Numbered from the stretch's first letter, positions 1 to 5,446 are shown. The stretch is DNA of 5,581 nucleotides from Halobacteria archaeon (GCA_029932715.1 JAOZPO010000098.1:1-5581), one strand, 5' to 3'. Notes: generated from the sequence alone by a model not told the origin. Numbers and translations: made by a program.

Positions 1-29
1 AAGGTAGTTTGGCGATAATAGACTGCCAT
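1..29 (-). CDS. N-terminus of an unidentified protein, running off the left edge
   Basis: Only nine codons are visible (MAVYYRQTT), starting at the ATG at 29-27, so no family can be named. The gene call rests on its upstream signals rather than on the protein. AAGGAGGA lies at 45-38 with eight bases between it and the ATG, which is near ideal. A symmetric TATA box at 81-72 would place the transcript start near base 50 and give a leader of about 20 bases that contains the SD site. The order of TATA box, SD site and ATG at correct spacings is unlikely by chance, but the reading frame could close just beyond the edge. The neighbour on the other side of the promoter is a long gap with a possible small ORF reading the opposite way. 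Confidence 0.5.
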
Positions 30-37
30 CTCCAAGT

Positions 38-45
38 TCCTCCTT
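38..45 (-). promoter_or_regulatory. Shine-Dalgarno site of the left-edge gene
   Basis: The minus strand reads AAGGAGGA here, strongly complementary to the usual archaeal 16S rRNA 3' end, with eight bases to the ATG at 29-27. It is the main support for calling a gene start there. Confidence 0.55.
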
Positions 46-71
46 CACATAGAAGGTAGGGTATGGAAAGA

Positions 72-81
72 TTTATATAAA
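72..81. promoter_or_regulatory. Symmetric archaeal TATA box, possibly bidirectional
   Basis: TTTATATAAA is a perfect 10-bp palindrome and a close match to the archaeal TATA consensus. Read on the minus strand it fits the left-edge gene, with a start expected near base 50. Read on the plus strand it is preceded by purine-rich GGAAAGA, which resembles a TFB-recognition element (BRE), and would start a transcript near 100-105 towards the hairpin at 160-187 and the small ORF at 197. Because the box is symmetric, direction depends on the BRE; the plus-strand BRE looks slightly better. The use in both directions is inference. Confidence 0.5.
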
Positions 82-90
82 GCATGTTTC

Positions 91-149
91 CTATCAAGAT
101 AGCAACAACAAAATATGTGATAATTTGATAGATCAGAGGTCATTGATAG
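91..149. repeat. Three copies of heptamer CTATCAA/TTGATAG beside the TATA box
   Basis: CTATCAA occurs at 91-97 on the plus strand and on the minus strand at 131-125 and 149-143 (TTGATAG on plus). The two same-orientation copies begin 18 bp apart. The first copy runs into GATAG at 98-102, making a short interrupted palindrome. All three lie within 70 bp of the TATA box at 72-81, upstream of it for the left-edge gene, which is where an archaeal regulator could bind. A regulatory role is inference; in an AT-rich gap, heptamer repeats can also arise by chance. Confidence 0.25.
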
Positions 150-159
150 CATGTTTAAG

Positions 160-187
160 TTCGCCTCTATAAAAGCATAGAGGTGAA
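160..187 (+). promoter_or_regulatory. 11-bp hairpin enclosing a Shine-Dalgarno sequence
   Basis: Bases 160-170 pair with 177-187 to give an 11-bp stem, all Watson-Crick except one G-U (163-184), closed by a six-base loop (171-176). The 3' arm contains GAGGTGA at 180-186, a seven-base match to the usual archaeal anti-SD. Ten bases later comes the ATG of a 24-codon ORF at 197. If transcribed from the TATA box at 72-81, the folded RNA would hide the ribosome site. The pairing is seen directly; a switch function is inference. The stem has no U-tract after it on either strand, so it is not a simple terminator. Confidence 0.4.
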
Positions 188-196
188 AAAAGGTAT

Positions 197-271
197 ATGC
201 ATATGCAATCTGCACAAAAGTTTTTGTCAGACCTGGATATGTACAAAAGAGGGAGAACTGATAAAGATTGA
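197..271 (+). CDS. Possible 24-residue small protein of unknown function
   Basis: ATG at 197 opens 24 codons ending in TGA at 269-271; a second in-frame ATG lies at 203. The peptide begins MHMQSAQKFL and ends in a strongly charged tail, YKRGRTDKD; it has no membrane segment, signal peptide or cysteine pair. An in-frame TAA at 170 rules out a longer N-terminus. GAGGTGA at 180-186 is a good SD site at ten bases, the same motif (GAGGTGAG) that precedes the pyrophosphatase gene, but here it sits in a hairpin arm. A plus-strand reading of the TATA box at 72-81 would supply a promoter. I do not recognise the peptide. It could instead be a leader peptide, the remnant of a decayed gene, or chance; bases 210-230 inside it also form an 8-bp imperfect hairpin, so a structured noncoding RNA is another option. 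Confidence 0.3.
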   Translation: MHMQSAQKFLSDLDMYKRGRTDKD

Positions 272-289
272 TTTACACTTCCCCGAAAA

Positions 290-317
290 GGAATAAAGCC
301 ATCTAAAAGCTAATTCC
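290..317 (-). terminator. Weak terminator-like hairpin
   Basis: GGAAT at 290-294 pairs with ATTCC at 313-317, and after a small internal loop AGC (297-299) pairs with GCT (309-311) around a nine-base loop. On the minus strand the stem is followed at once by TTTT (289-286). It could end a minus-strand transcript coming from the tRNA side. The short U-run and the internal loop make this a weak call. Confidence 0.2.
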
Positions 318-463
318 TGTGAACTCATGTTTCGGCATTCTTTCATTCATGTATATATATCACAAGGCATGTAGTTCCTCATTCCTGATACAAGCACTTA
401 ATTAATAACGCCTCTCGGAAGGGAATCACGATTGTTTATTTTGAATTGCATTTTATCCACACA

Positions 464-546
464 TGCGGAGGGGGAGATTCGAACTCCCGAACCCCTACGG
501 GATGAGGCCCTGAACCTCACGCCTTTGTCCACTCGGCGACCCCCGC
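464..546 (-). tRNA. tRNA-Leu (anticodon CAG)
   Basis: Read on the minus strand, the acceptor GCGGGGG (546-540) pairs with CCTCCGC (471-465) with one G-U pair. Next come T8, a D arm of GCC/GGC, and an anticodon stem TGAGG/CCTCA around loop TTCAGGG, giving anticodon CAG, which reads CUG leucine codons. A long variable arm (CCC-GTA-GGG) marks a class II tRNA, and the T arm is GGGAG-TTCGAAT-CTCCC. The discriminator is A (464), as expected for leucine and unlike the G of archaeal serine tRNA. CCA is not encoded, so the tRNA nucleotidyltransferase must add it. No intron is present. Translating this stretch in the plus direction yields a spurious peptide, not a gene. Confidence 0.97.
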
Positions 547-570
547 AAACTTTTCGCTTTTTTAAGAAGA

Positions 571-580
571 GTTTATTAAA
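571..580 (-). promoter_or_regulatory. Candidate TATA box of the tRNA-Leu gene
   Basis: The minus strand reads TTTAATAAAC about 25-35 bases before the mature tRNA 5' end at 546, the spacing expected when an archaeal tRNA is transcribed with a short 5' leader. A purine-rich GAAGAAGAAG tract lies farther upstream. The box is degenerate, so the exact element is uncertain. Confidence 0.4.
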
Positions 581-603
581 GAATAATCTTCTTCTTCTTT
601 ACC

Positions 604-611
604 AATATATT
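604..611 (+). promoter_or_regulatory. Candidate TATA box of the flippase-like gene
   Basis: AATATATT is centred about 33 bases before the ATG at 641, predicting a transcript start near 633 and a leader of only about eight bases. No SD sequence precedes the ATG, which agrees with nearly leaderless initiation. The promoter lies in the 94-bp gap shared with the divergent tRNA. Confidence 0.4.
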
Positions 612-640
612 CCTGTGCTAATGCTTTCTACTCTAAAGAA

Positions 641-1588
641 ATGTTTATGACGAATAAAAGAAAACTTGCCCAGGTGCTTATCGGTATCGCAATACTTGCA
701 CTTCTGTTTTATAAAATAGACATTCATGAGGTGATGGAAGCGATAAGAAGCGTGAACATAATGCTATTTGTGGCTGCTGCCTGTTCCTACCTCTGCTACA
801 ATCTCTTTATGGCATATCGCCTTTACTACCTGCTGGGAACGATGGATAGCAAGGTTGGATTCACGCATTCGTTCTTCGCACACATTGCGGGTATGATCGC
901 CTCAGATGTCACACCGGGACGAGCAGGTTTTTTCCTCGTACCCTATTTCTTGAAGAACCGTACAAACACCAGTATTACCGTAGCTATGGCGGCAATTCTT
1001 GCACCGCAGGGTATAGAGTTCATTTTGAAAGTAGTAGGCGGCTCCATCGGATTAGTATTCTTTATCACCGTGATCTCGATGGATATAAGCGCAAGTATGC
1101 TGGTGTCTTTGTGTATCGGATGCTGTATCTTTGCTGGATTAGGTGTTATTATACTCTGGACACTGTGGACCCGCGAAACGTTATCTGGCAGTCTACTCGC
1201 CAGGATACCATTCATCAGGCAATTCCAGGATGAATATAAGAGCATGAAGGAGAAGAGTTTTTTAATCCGCGATAGCATTCATGTTATCCTTATATTATAT
1301 CTCATCTGCTGGCTTTTTCTCGCTCTTCAATGGCAGCTCATTGGCTTATCGCTGGGCATCACGGGATTAAGTTTCTGGACTTATTTCCTGCTTCATCCTT
1401 TGATTACCATTCTCAGGTTCGTTCCTGTAACCGTGTCGGGCCTGGGGCTAATGGAAGGCACAACGGCGTTAATGTTCCTCCTGCTCGGCATACCAAATGG
1501 TGAGGTCCTTGGGCTCTCTTTCGCATTGGTTGTACGGTTGAATATGATACTGGTAAATTGTATAGGGTTGAAAGGGGTATTTTCATAG
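641..1588 (+). CDS. Flippase-like membrane protein (UPF0104 / LPG_synthase_TM family)
   Basis: This 315-residue, very hydrophobic protein has about eight membrane segments, for example near residues 10-26, 40-58, 118-150, 157-183, 213-240, 243-262, 274-292 and 294-312. It fits the family of the membrane domain of lysylphosphatidylglycerol synthase and YbhN: an early YRLYYLL segment (59-65), a TPGRAG turn (91-96) where relatives have a conserved P-G-R/E-G loop, and VSGLGLMEG (265-273) matching the family's late G-G-L/G-x-x-E motif. Relatives of about 300 residues occur widely in archaea and are thought to move or handle lipid-linked molecules; the substrate here is unknown. It lacks the soluble aminoacyl-transfer domain of MprF, so it should not make lysyl-lipid by itself. 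The start could be ATG 641 or ATG 647; neither has an SD site. The 3' end stops seven bases from the convergent RNase gene. Confidence 0.8.
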   Translation: MFMTNKRKLAQVLIGIAILALLFYKIDIHEVMEAIRSVNIMLFVAAACSYLCYNLFMAYRLYYLLGTMDSKVGFTHSFFAHIAGMIASDVTPGRAGFFLVPYFLKNRTNTSITVAMAAILAPQGIEFILKVVGGSIGLVFFITVISMDISASMLVSLCIGCCIFAGLGVIILWTLWTRETLSGSLLARIPFIRQFQDEYKSMKEKSFLIRDSIHVILILYLICWLFLALQWQLIGLSLGITGLSFWTYFLLHPLITILRFVPVTVSGLGLMEGTTALMFLLLGIPNGEVLGLSFALVVRLNMILVNCIGLKGVFS

Positions 1589-1595
1589 CGAACAA

Positions 1596-2111
1596 TTAAT
1601 GCGTACGTAACTGATTCAACATTTTACGCATATTCTGCCAGTGGCTTCCTTCCCAGTATATCCTACCGCAATGCTCACAAATCCAGAAATCACAATGCCC
1701 GATTATACTCGCTGGCACATAGCTCTTATTCATCAACATATCCGCTTCTCCTTCCTCTACTTTCCTTATCCGTGCATTGCACTCGCTACACCGTGCCGGG
1801 ACGGGCTCGAGGTTTATGTTATCATTATAATAAAGAAGCAGCTCATTCAATTGCGCCATTACGTCATCTGCTTTTATGTACAAACACTGCACACCCTCCC
1901 TTGTTGCCGCAGCTACCAGCTCTTTGTCACGTGTGAGCAATACTCGTGATTCCGCTTGTGTAAAATCAGCAATTGCTTTATCCTCGTCTACTTCCGTGGA
2001 ATTAACATTCAAGTCCGCTGCGTATACCGTATCGTATCCCAGAACACGTAACCATGTGCTCAACTTCCCTAACATCCTGTCGGCTATGAACCGTAACTCC
2101 TCTATTGTCAT
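1596..2111 (-). CDS. Mut7-C family RNase (PIN-like) with C-terminal zinc ribbon
   Basis: The 171-residue protein opens with RFIADRMLGKLSTWLRVLGYD, here given in two parts: FIADRMLGKL (8-17) and WLRVLGYD (20-27), the hallmark of the Mut7-C (DUF82) domain. LLTRDKEL (58-65) is its second hallmark. D11, D42/D44 and D62 are the likely metal-binding acids of a PIN-like nuclease site; that assignment comes from the family, not from data here. The tail is a zinc ribbon with CSEC (108-111) and CEHCG (145-149), followed by the typical IYWEGSHW (151-158). Its length is normal for archaeal stand-alone members. The target RNA is unknown. Its ATG overlaps the stop of the upstream alkyltransferase gene (ATGA), so translation is probably coupled, and no good SD site is seen. 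It converges on the flippase-like gene with seven bases between stop codons and no visible terminator. Confidence 0.9.
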   Translation of the reverse strand: MTIEELRFIADRMLGKLSTWLRVLGYDTVYAADLNVNSTEVDEDKAIADFTQAESRVLLTRDKELVAAATREGVQCLYIKADDVMAQLNELLLYYNDNINLEPVPARCSECNARIRKVEEGEADMLMNKSYVPASIIGHCDFWICEHCGRIYWEGSHWQNMRKMLNQLRTH

Positions 2112-2431
2112 TCTGATTTATCAAACCGAAACAGCTTTCTCTCTATATTGCGCATTTTTCTTCCCGATATTGACTGCCCTTCCTCTCTTAAAAGTTTTAT
2201 CTTCATTCCCACGCCCAAACTATAGCCACCAACGTCTCCGTTACTTCTCACGACACGGTGACAGGGTATAATTATGGGGTACTGGTTCTTCGCAACTGCC
2301 TGTCCCACCGCACGAGCAGCGCGAACCGAACCCGTTACCGCTATCGCTATCTCGCCATAAGTTGTTACTTTCCCCTCTGGTATTTGCTTTACCCTGTTCA
2401 ATACGGCTTCCTGAAAACTGGCAGCAGTCAT
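2108..2431 (-). CDS. ogt: Methylated-DNA--protein-cysteine methyltransferase, minimal form
   Basis: The 107 residues correspond to the DNA-binding and active-site domain of O6-alkylguanine DNA alkyltransferase, which repairs O6-methylguanine by moving the alkyl group to its own cysteine, once per molecule. IPCHRVV (55-61) holds the acceptor Cys57. VTTYGEIA (22-29) carries the conserved tyrosine, ARAVGQA (39-45) the arginine finger R40, N49 the hinge asparagine, and GGYSLG (68-73) the active-site loop. The Cys in PCHR argues against an inactive alkyltransferase-like protein, in which it is usually Trp. The usual N-terminal domain of Ada-C/Ogt proteins is absent: an in-frame TAG two codons before the ATG shows it is not encoded directly upstream. 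It lies 60 bp after the pyrophosphatase gene on the same strand and overlaps the RNase gene by four bases. The start at 2431 has no strong SD site. Confidence 0.92.
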   Translation of the reverse strand: MTAASFQEAVLNRVKQIPEGKVTTYGEIAIAVTGSVRAARAVGQAVAKNQYPIIIPCHRVVRSNGDVGGYSLGVGMKIKLLREEGQSISGRKMRNIERKLFRFDKSE

Positions 2432-2491
2432 ACTCTAATGTACTTTTGTACAAAGGTAAACTCTCTCATCTCCTATCACAACTTTCTCTTT

Positions 2492-4591
2492 TCACATCGG
2501 CAGCATACCGTAAGCCACGAACAATGACGAGAACAGGATTGCAACCATAGTCATCGCTTTAATCAAAGGATTTATCGCGGGTCCGGCAGTGTCTTTGAAC
2601 GGGTCACCCACAGTATCTCCTACGACCGCAGCTTTATGTGCTTCGCTGCCCTTGCCGCCTAAATAACCATCCTCTATCATCTTCTTCGCATTGTCCCAGC
2701 ATGCACCGCTATTCGCCATCATCAGCGCGAGCATCAAGCCCGATATAATCACACCGATTAACAGCCCACCAAGTGCAATCGCACCAAATAAAATACCCAC
2801 AACAACCGGCACTACCACGGCAATCATCCCCGGGACTATCATCTCATGTAACGCAGCAGATGTCACGATGTCAACGCATTTACCATATTCCGGCTTTGCC
2901 GTACCGTCCCATATGCCATGTATCTCCTTGAACTGCCTCCTCACCTCTTCCACTACTCTGAACGCACCTTTGCCCACTGCACGCATCATGAGCGAGCTGA
3001 AGATGAATGGTAATAGCCCGCCGATCAATAAGCCTATGAGCACGAGCGGATTGAAAAGGCTAAATTCTTCAGCGGGAACTCCGACTTTATGCAAATAGTC
3101 AGAGAAGAGAGCCAATGCCGCAATCGCTGCGGATGCTATCGCATAACCTTTTGTTACTGCTTTCGTTGTGTTACCAACGGCATCAAGCTTGTCGGTTGTA
3201 TCTCTAATCTCAGGAGGTAAATCTGCCATTTCCGCAATACCTCCTGCATTATCTGTTATCGGCCCATAAGAATCGAGAGCAACGATAATCCCGGTAGTCG
3301 AGAGCATAGCCACGGCTGTTATTGCAATCCCGTACAATCCTGCAATACTCGCGCCAGTAGCAATAAACGGTACCAAATATGCTGCAAGTATCCCACTGCA
3401 AATAATTATCACTGGCCAGCCTGTGGAGATCATTCCAACGGCGAGGCCGGTAATTAAATTTGTGCCCGCGCCGGTCTTGCTCGCATCTGCAATCGCCTTC
3501 ACCGGCGAGTGCATCTGCGTGTAATATTCAGTGACAATGACCATGAGCACCATTATTACTATCCCTATTACTGCTGATAAGAATATTGCAATCCCTGCTA
3601 TGTCGGTTCCGATTAACACCGCTGTTACCGGATAGAACAGGATTATGCTGAGTACTGCTGCGGTAGCCACGCCTTTGTATAACGTTCCCATGATATTCTC
3701 ACGCGAGCCCATCCTCACGGCGAAGATGGCTATTATAGATGCGAAGATGGCAACAGCACCTAAAATCAGCGGATATTCGATTACTGCACACGTGCCAACG
3801 CTATGAAATACATTTGACAGTTCTGCATCCCCTGCAATCAAACCACCAATTAGCATTGCTGCAATTGCCGTGACCACGTAAGTCTCAAACAGGTCGGCAC
3901 CCATACCTGCGCAGTCGCCCACATTGTCACCCACGTTATCAGCAATAACGCCCGCATTCCTGGGGTCATCCTCGGGAATACCCACTTCTACCTTGCCTAC
4001 CAGGTCAGCGCCGACATCCGCAGCTTTTGTATAGATACCACCGCCAATCCTTGCGAATAGCGAAATCAAAGAAGCACCGAATCCATAACCCACCACGAGA
4101 TCAACTGCATGCGCGCCACTACCGAAAATGATGTAAAACATACTGGTTCCGAGTAACGCAAGCCCCACAACTGCAAGACCTGTCACGGCACCACCCCGGA
4201 ACGCAATCATGAGTGCCTTACGCACACCGGATGAGGCAGCATGTGCAACCCTGACATTAGCCCTCGTCGAGACGAACATGCCGATATAGCCCGCCGCCGC
4301 AGAGCATACAGCACCCGCTAAGAACCCTATTGCAATCCTTCCGGAATCGAAATATCCACCGGCTAAGGACTGCGAAAGACCTACGAATAATATCACTGCG
4401 ATTATGCTCGCGACGACCGCAACAGAGCGGTATTGCCTGTTCAAATATGCGGATGCACCTTCTTGAATAGCAGCCGCAATCTCATTCATTTTTGCACTGC
4501 CCGAATCCTGCTTAAGCGTATAATATGCGAATAACGCTGAGAATACCAGACTCATAAGTCCTGCAACAGGTGCTAACAACAGCAAGTCCAT
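2492..4591 (-). CDS. hppA: Membrane-bound proton-pumping pyrophosphatase, K+-independent type
   Basis: This 699-residue, many-pass (family norm about 16) inner-membrane enzyme couples hydrolysis of PPi to ion pumping out of the cytoplasm. Its length is normal and all core motifs are intact: [11 protein letters not shown] (192-202), [20 protein letters not shown] (207-226) with its Mg-PPi-binding acids, DNAGGIAEM (447-455), DNAKK (633-637) and [13 protein letters not shown] (659-671). The subtype is read from [10 protein letters not shown] (473-482). Lys at 477 and Thr at 480 replace the alanine and glycine/alanine of K+-dependent enzymes, marking the K+-independent class, whose known members pump H+ rather than Na+. 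The start at 4591 is preceded by GAGGTGAG at 4611-4604 with twelve bases between, and by a TATA region near 4652-4664 shared with the divergent methylase. It is probably the first gene of a unit with the alkyltransferase and RNase genes, though co-transcription is inferred only from strand and spacing. Confidence 0.97.
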   Translation of the reverse strand: MDLLLLAPVAGLMSLVFSALFAYYTLKQDSGSAKMNEIAAAIQEGASAYLNRQYRSVAVVASIIAVILFVGLSQSLAGGYFDSGRIAIGFLAGAVCSAAAGYIGMFVSTRANVRVAHAASSGVRKALMIAFRGGAVTGLAVVGLALLGTSMFYIIFGSGAHAVDLVVGYGFGASLISLFARIGGGIYTKAADVGADLVGKVEVGIPEDDPRNAGVIADNVGDNVGDCAGMGADLFETYVVTAIAAMLIGGLIAGDAELSNVFHSVGTCAVIEYPLILGAVAIFASIIAIFAVRMGSRENIMGTLYKGVATAAVLSIILFYPVTAVLIGTDIAGIAIFLSAVIGIVIMVLMVIVTEYYTQMHSPVKAIADASKTGAGTNLITGLAVGMISTGWPVIIICSGILAAYLVPFIATGASIAGLYGIAITAVAMLSTTGIIVALDSYGPITDNAGGIAEMADLPPEIRDTTDKLDAVGNTTKAVTKGYAIASAAIAALALFSDYLHKVGVPAEEFSLFNPLVLIGLLIGGLLPFIFSSLMMRAVGKGAFRVVEEVRRQFKEIHGIWDGTAKPEYGKCVDIVTSAALHEMIVPGMIAVVVPVVVGILFGAIALGGLLIGVIISGLMLALMMANSGACWDNAKKMIEDGYLGGKGSEAHKAAVVGDTVGDPFKDTAGPAINPLIKAMTMVAILFSSLFVAYGMLPM

Positions 4592-4603
4592 TTTTTCGCT
4601 ACT

Positions 4604-4611
4604 CTCACCTC
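4604..4611 (-). promoter_or_regulatory. Shine-Dalgarno site of the pyrophosphatase gene
   Basis: The minus strand reads GAGGTGAG, an eight-base match to the usual archaeal anti-SD, with twelve bases to the ATG at 4591. The spacing is longer than the common 6-10, but no other in-frame start fits the family N-terminus better. Confidence 0.55.
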
Positions 4612-4651
4612 GCTTTTATCATCTCCCCTTCTCTTTCATTCAGTATTGATA

Positions 4652-4664
4652 CATATATAAATAG
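4652..4664. promoter_or_regulatory. Shared divergent TATA region of hppA and the RNA methylase gene
   Basis: On the plus strand ATATATAAATAG lies about 30 bases before the methylase ATG at 4690, predicting a start near 4684 and an almost leaderless mRNA. On the minus strand the same bases read CTATTTATATATG, predicting a start near 4632 and a leader of about 40 bases that contains the SD site of hppA. The two TATA elements overlap, so the genes may compete for, or share, one promoter complex. Confidence 0.55.
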
Positions 4665-4689
4665 CTTTGTCTTTTCTTCGATCACAGAG

Positions 4690-5283
4690 ATGAAGAAGAA
4701 GGAATTGGCTATCTTGTTAGAGCAAGTAGAGGACATAAGTGAGCCGGAGGTAGCCGAAGAGCAATATTCCACGCCTGCTACTGTGGCATCGGAATTACTT
4801 TTTTTCGCGTTTATGCGCGGTGACATCGCCAATCGCGTTGTCTATGACCTCGGGTGTGGTAACGGGATATTGGGGATAGGTGCGAAGTTATTGGGTGCCC
4901 TAAAAGTAGTAGGGATAGACATAGACGAGAAAGTGATAGAAGTAGCGCAATCGAATAGCAACCGGTTGGGTGTAGAGCTGGATTATAAAATTAGCGATGT
5001 GCAAGAACTGGAAGGAGAAGCGGATACTGTGGTGATGAATCCACCTTTTGGCGCACAGCGGATAAACACACATGCCGATAGAATCTTTCTGGAAAAAGCA
5101 CTGGAACTCGCACCAGTTGTTTATTCTATACTTAATGCCGGCAGTGAATCGTTTTTAAGGGCATTTGTGCCTCATGCTGCGATTGTACGTTTTCCCCTTG
5201 CTTTCCCTTTGAAAAAGAGGTTTTGGTTCCACAAAGAGGAAAAGAAGACCATAAGTGTGGATATATACAGGTTGAAGCGGTAG
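4690..5283 (+). CDS. METTL5-like archaeal RNA N6-adenine methyltransferase (COG2263)
   Basis: The 197-residue protein is an S-adenosylmethionine-dependent methylase. DLGCGNGILGIGA (53-65) is the SAM-binding loop, GIDID (75-79) holds the acid that contacts the ribose, D103 the adenine-side acid, and NPPFG (117-121) is the N6-adenine catalytic motif. The N-terminus, MKKKELAILLE followed by EEQYSTPATVASELL (23-37), is typical of the archaeal family related to METTL5, which methylates one adenine of small-subunit rRNA in eukaryotes; the archaeal target here is inferred. The frame is open back to 4570, but the added 40 residues overlap the hppA start and cover the promoter, and the conserved family start fits ATG 4690. 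No SD site precedes it, in keeping with a leaderless mRNA. Two in-frame stops, TAG then TGA, end the gene. Confidence 0.9.
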   Translation: MKKKELAILLEQVEDISEPEVAEEQYSTPATVASELLFFAFMRGDIANRVVYDLGCGNGILGIGAKLLGALKVVGIDIDEKVIEVAQSNSNRLGVELDYKISDVQELEGEADTVVMNPPFGAQRINTHADRIFLEKALELAPVVYSILNAGSESFLRAFVPHAAIVRFPLAFPLKKRFWFHKEEKKTISVDIYRLKR

Positions 5284-5334
5284 TGAGTAGCACTTAGGTA
5301 GGTATATTGGGGTTGACATAGGGCGGTTTGACGA

Positions 5335-5384
5335 TGCTTGTTATATTAATACAAGCAATACCTGTGGTATTTTACCCTATGGTA
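5335..5384 (+). terminator. Tandem hairpins after the RNA methylase gene
   Basis: TGCTTGT (5335-5341) pairs with ACAAGCA (5351-5357) around a nine-base AT-rich loop. Directly after it AATACC (5357-5362) pairs with GGTATT (5366-5371) around a three-base loop, and a four-base T-run covers 5370-5373. Further on, TACC (5373-5376) can pair with GGTA (5381-5384). The second hairpin with its short T-run is the best candidate for ending the methylase transcript, about 90 bases after its stop. Confidence 0.4.
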
Positions 5385-5400
5385 GGCAAAGAGACAACTT

Positions 5401-5438
5401 AAAAAATAAAAAAATAGGGTCCAGCTTCTGCTGAACCC
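5401..5438 (-). terminator. Strong intrinsic-type terminator of the PGF-CTERM gene
   Basis: On the minus strand GGGTTCAGC (5438-5430) pairs with GCTGGACCC (5425-5417) in a 9-bp stem with one G-U pair and an AGAA loop, followed by a T-rich tract of 16 bases (5416-5401) that is almost all T. It begins nine bases after the stop codon at 5447. This has the shape of a bacterial rho-independent terminator; in archaea the U-tract alone can suffice. Confidence 0.75.
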
Positions 5439-5446
5439 CTGGTCAA

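Larger units (their letters stand above)
30..463. other. Long AT-rich intergenic region
   Basis: Between the left-edge gene and the tRNA there is no convincing conventional gene on either strand. The left part (30-271) holds the SD site, symmetric TATA box, heptamer repeats, hairpin and possible small ORF listed separately. A perfect 10-bp palindrome TGCATATGCA lies at 198-207. The right part (272-463) holds the weak hairpin at 290-317 and an alternating TA tract at 352-360, which might be a TATA element with no evident gene behind it. I see no poly-T terminator directly after the tRNA, no tRNA fragment that would mark an attachment site, and no transposase remnant. Confidence 0.6.

Noticed and set aside
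110..265. A C/D-box guide RNA in the left gap (C-like GTGATAA near 117, D-like CTGA at 258).
   Set aside because: The C-like box has a mismatch, the spacing is far too long for an archaeal C/D RNA, and no internal C'/D' pair is visible.
303..350. A 15-codon minus-strand ORF near the TA tract at 352-360.
   Set aside because: The TA tract is only a few bases from its ATG, too close to be its TATA box, and no SD site or recognisable peptide is present.
464..546. The tRNA-Leu as an integration (att) site with an element on its 3' side.
   Set aside because: No repeat of the tRNA 3' end and no integrase or transposase remnant is found in the 1-463 region.
432..650. A 72-codon plus-strand ORF before the flippase-like gene.
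   Set aside because: Most of its distinctive part is the tRNA-Leu gene read on the wrong strand, a well-known false-gene pattern, and the rest covers the promoter gap.
943..1278. A 111-codon minus-strand ORF inside the flippase-like gene.
   Set aside because: It is the antisense shadow of a well-supported membrane protein and has no motif of its own.
2108..2431. An inactive alkyltransferase-like (ATL) protein.
   Set aside because: The acceptor cysteine is present in PCHR, whereas ATL proteins usually carry tryptophan there.
2691..3098. A 135-codon plus-strand ORF inside hppA.
   Set aside because: It is antisense to a fully conserved pyrophosphatase region and shows no recognisable domain or start signals.
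4570..4689. A 40-residue N-terminal extension of the RNA methylase.
   Set aside because: It overlaps the hppA start and the shared promoter, its composition is unlike the family, and the conserved N-terminus begins at ATG 4690.
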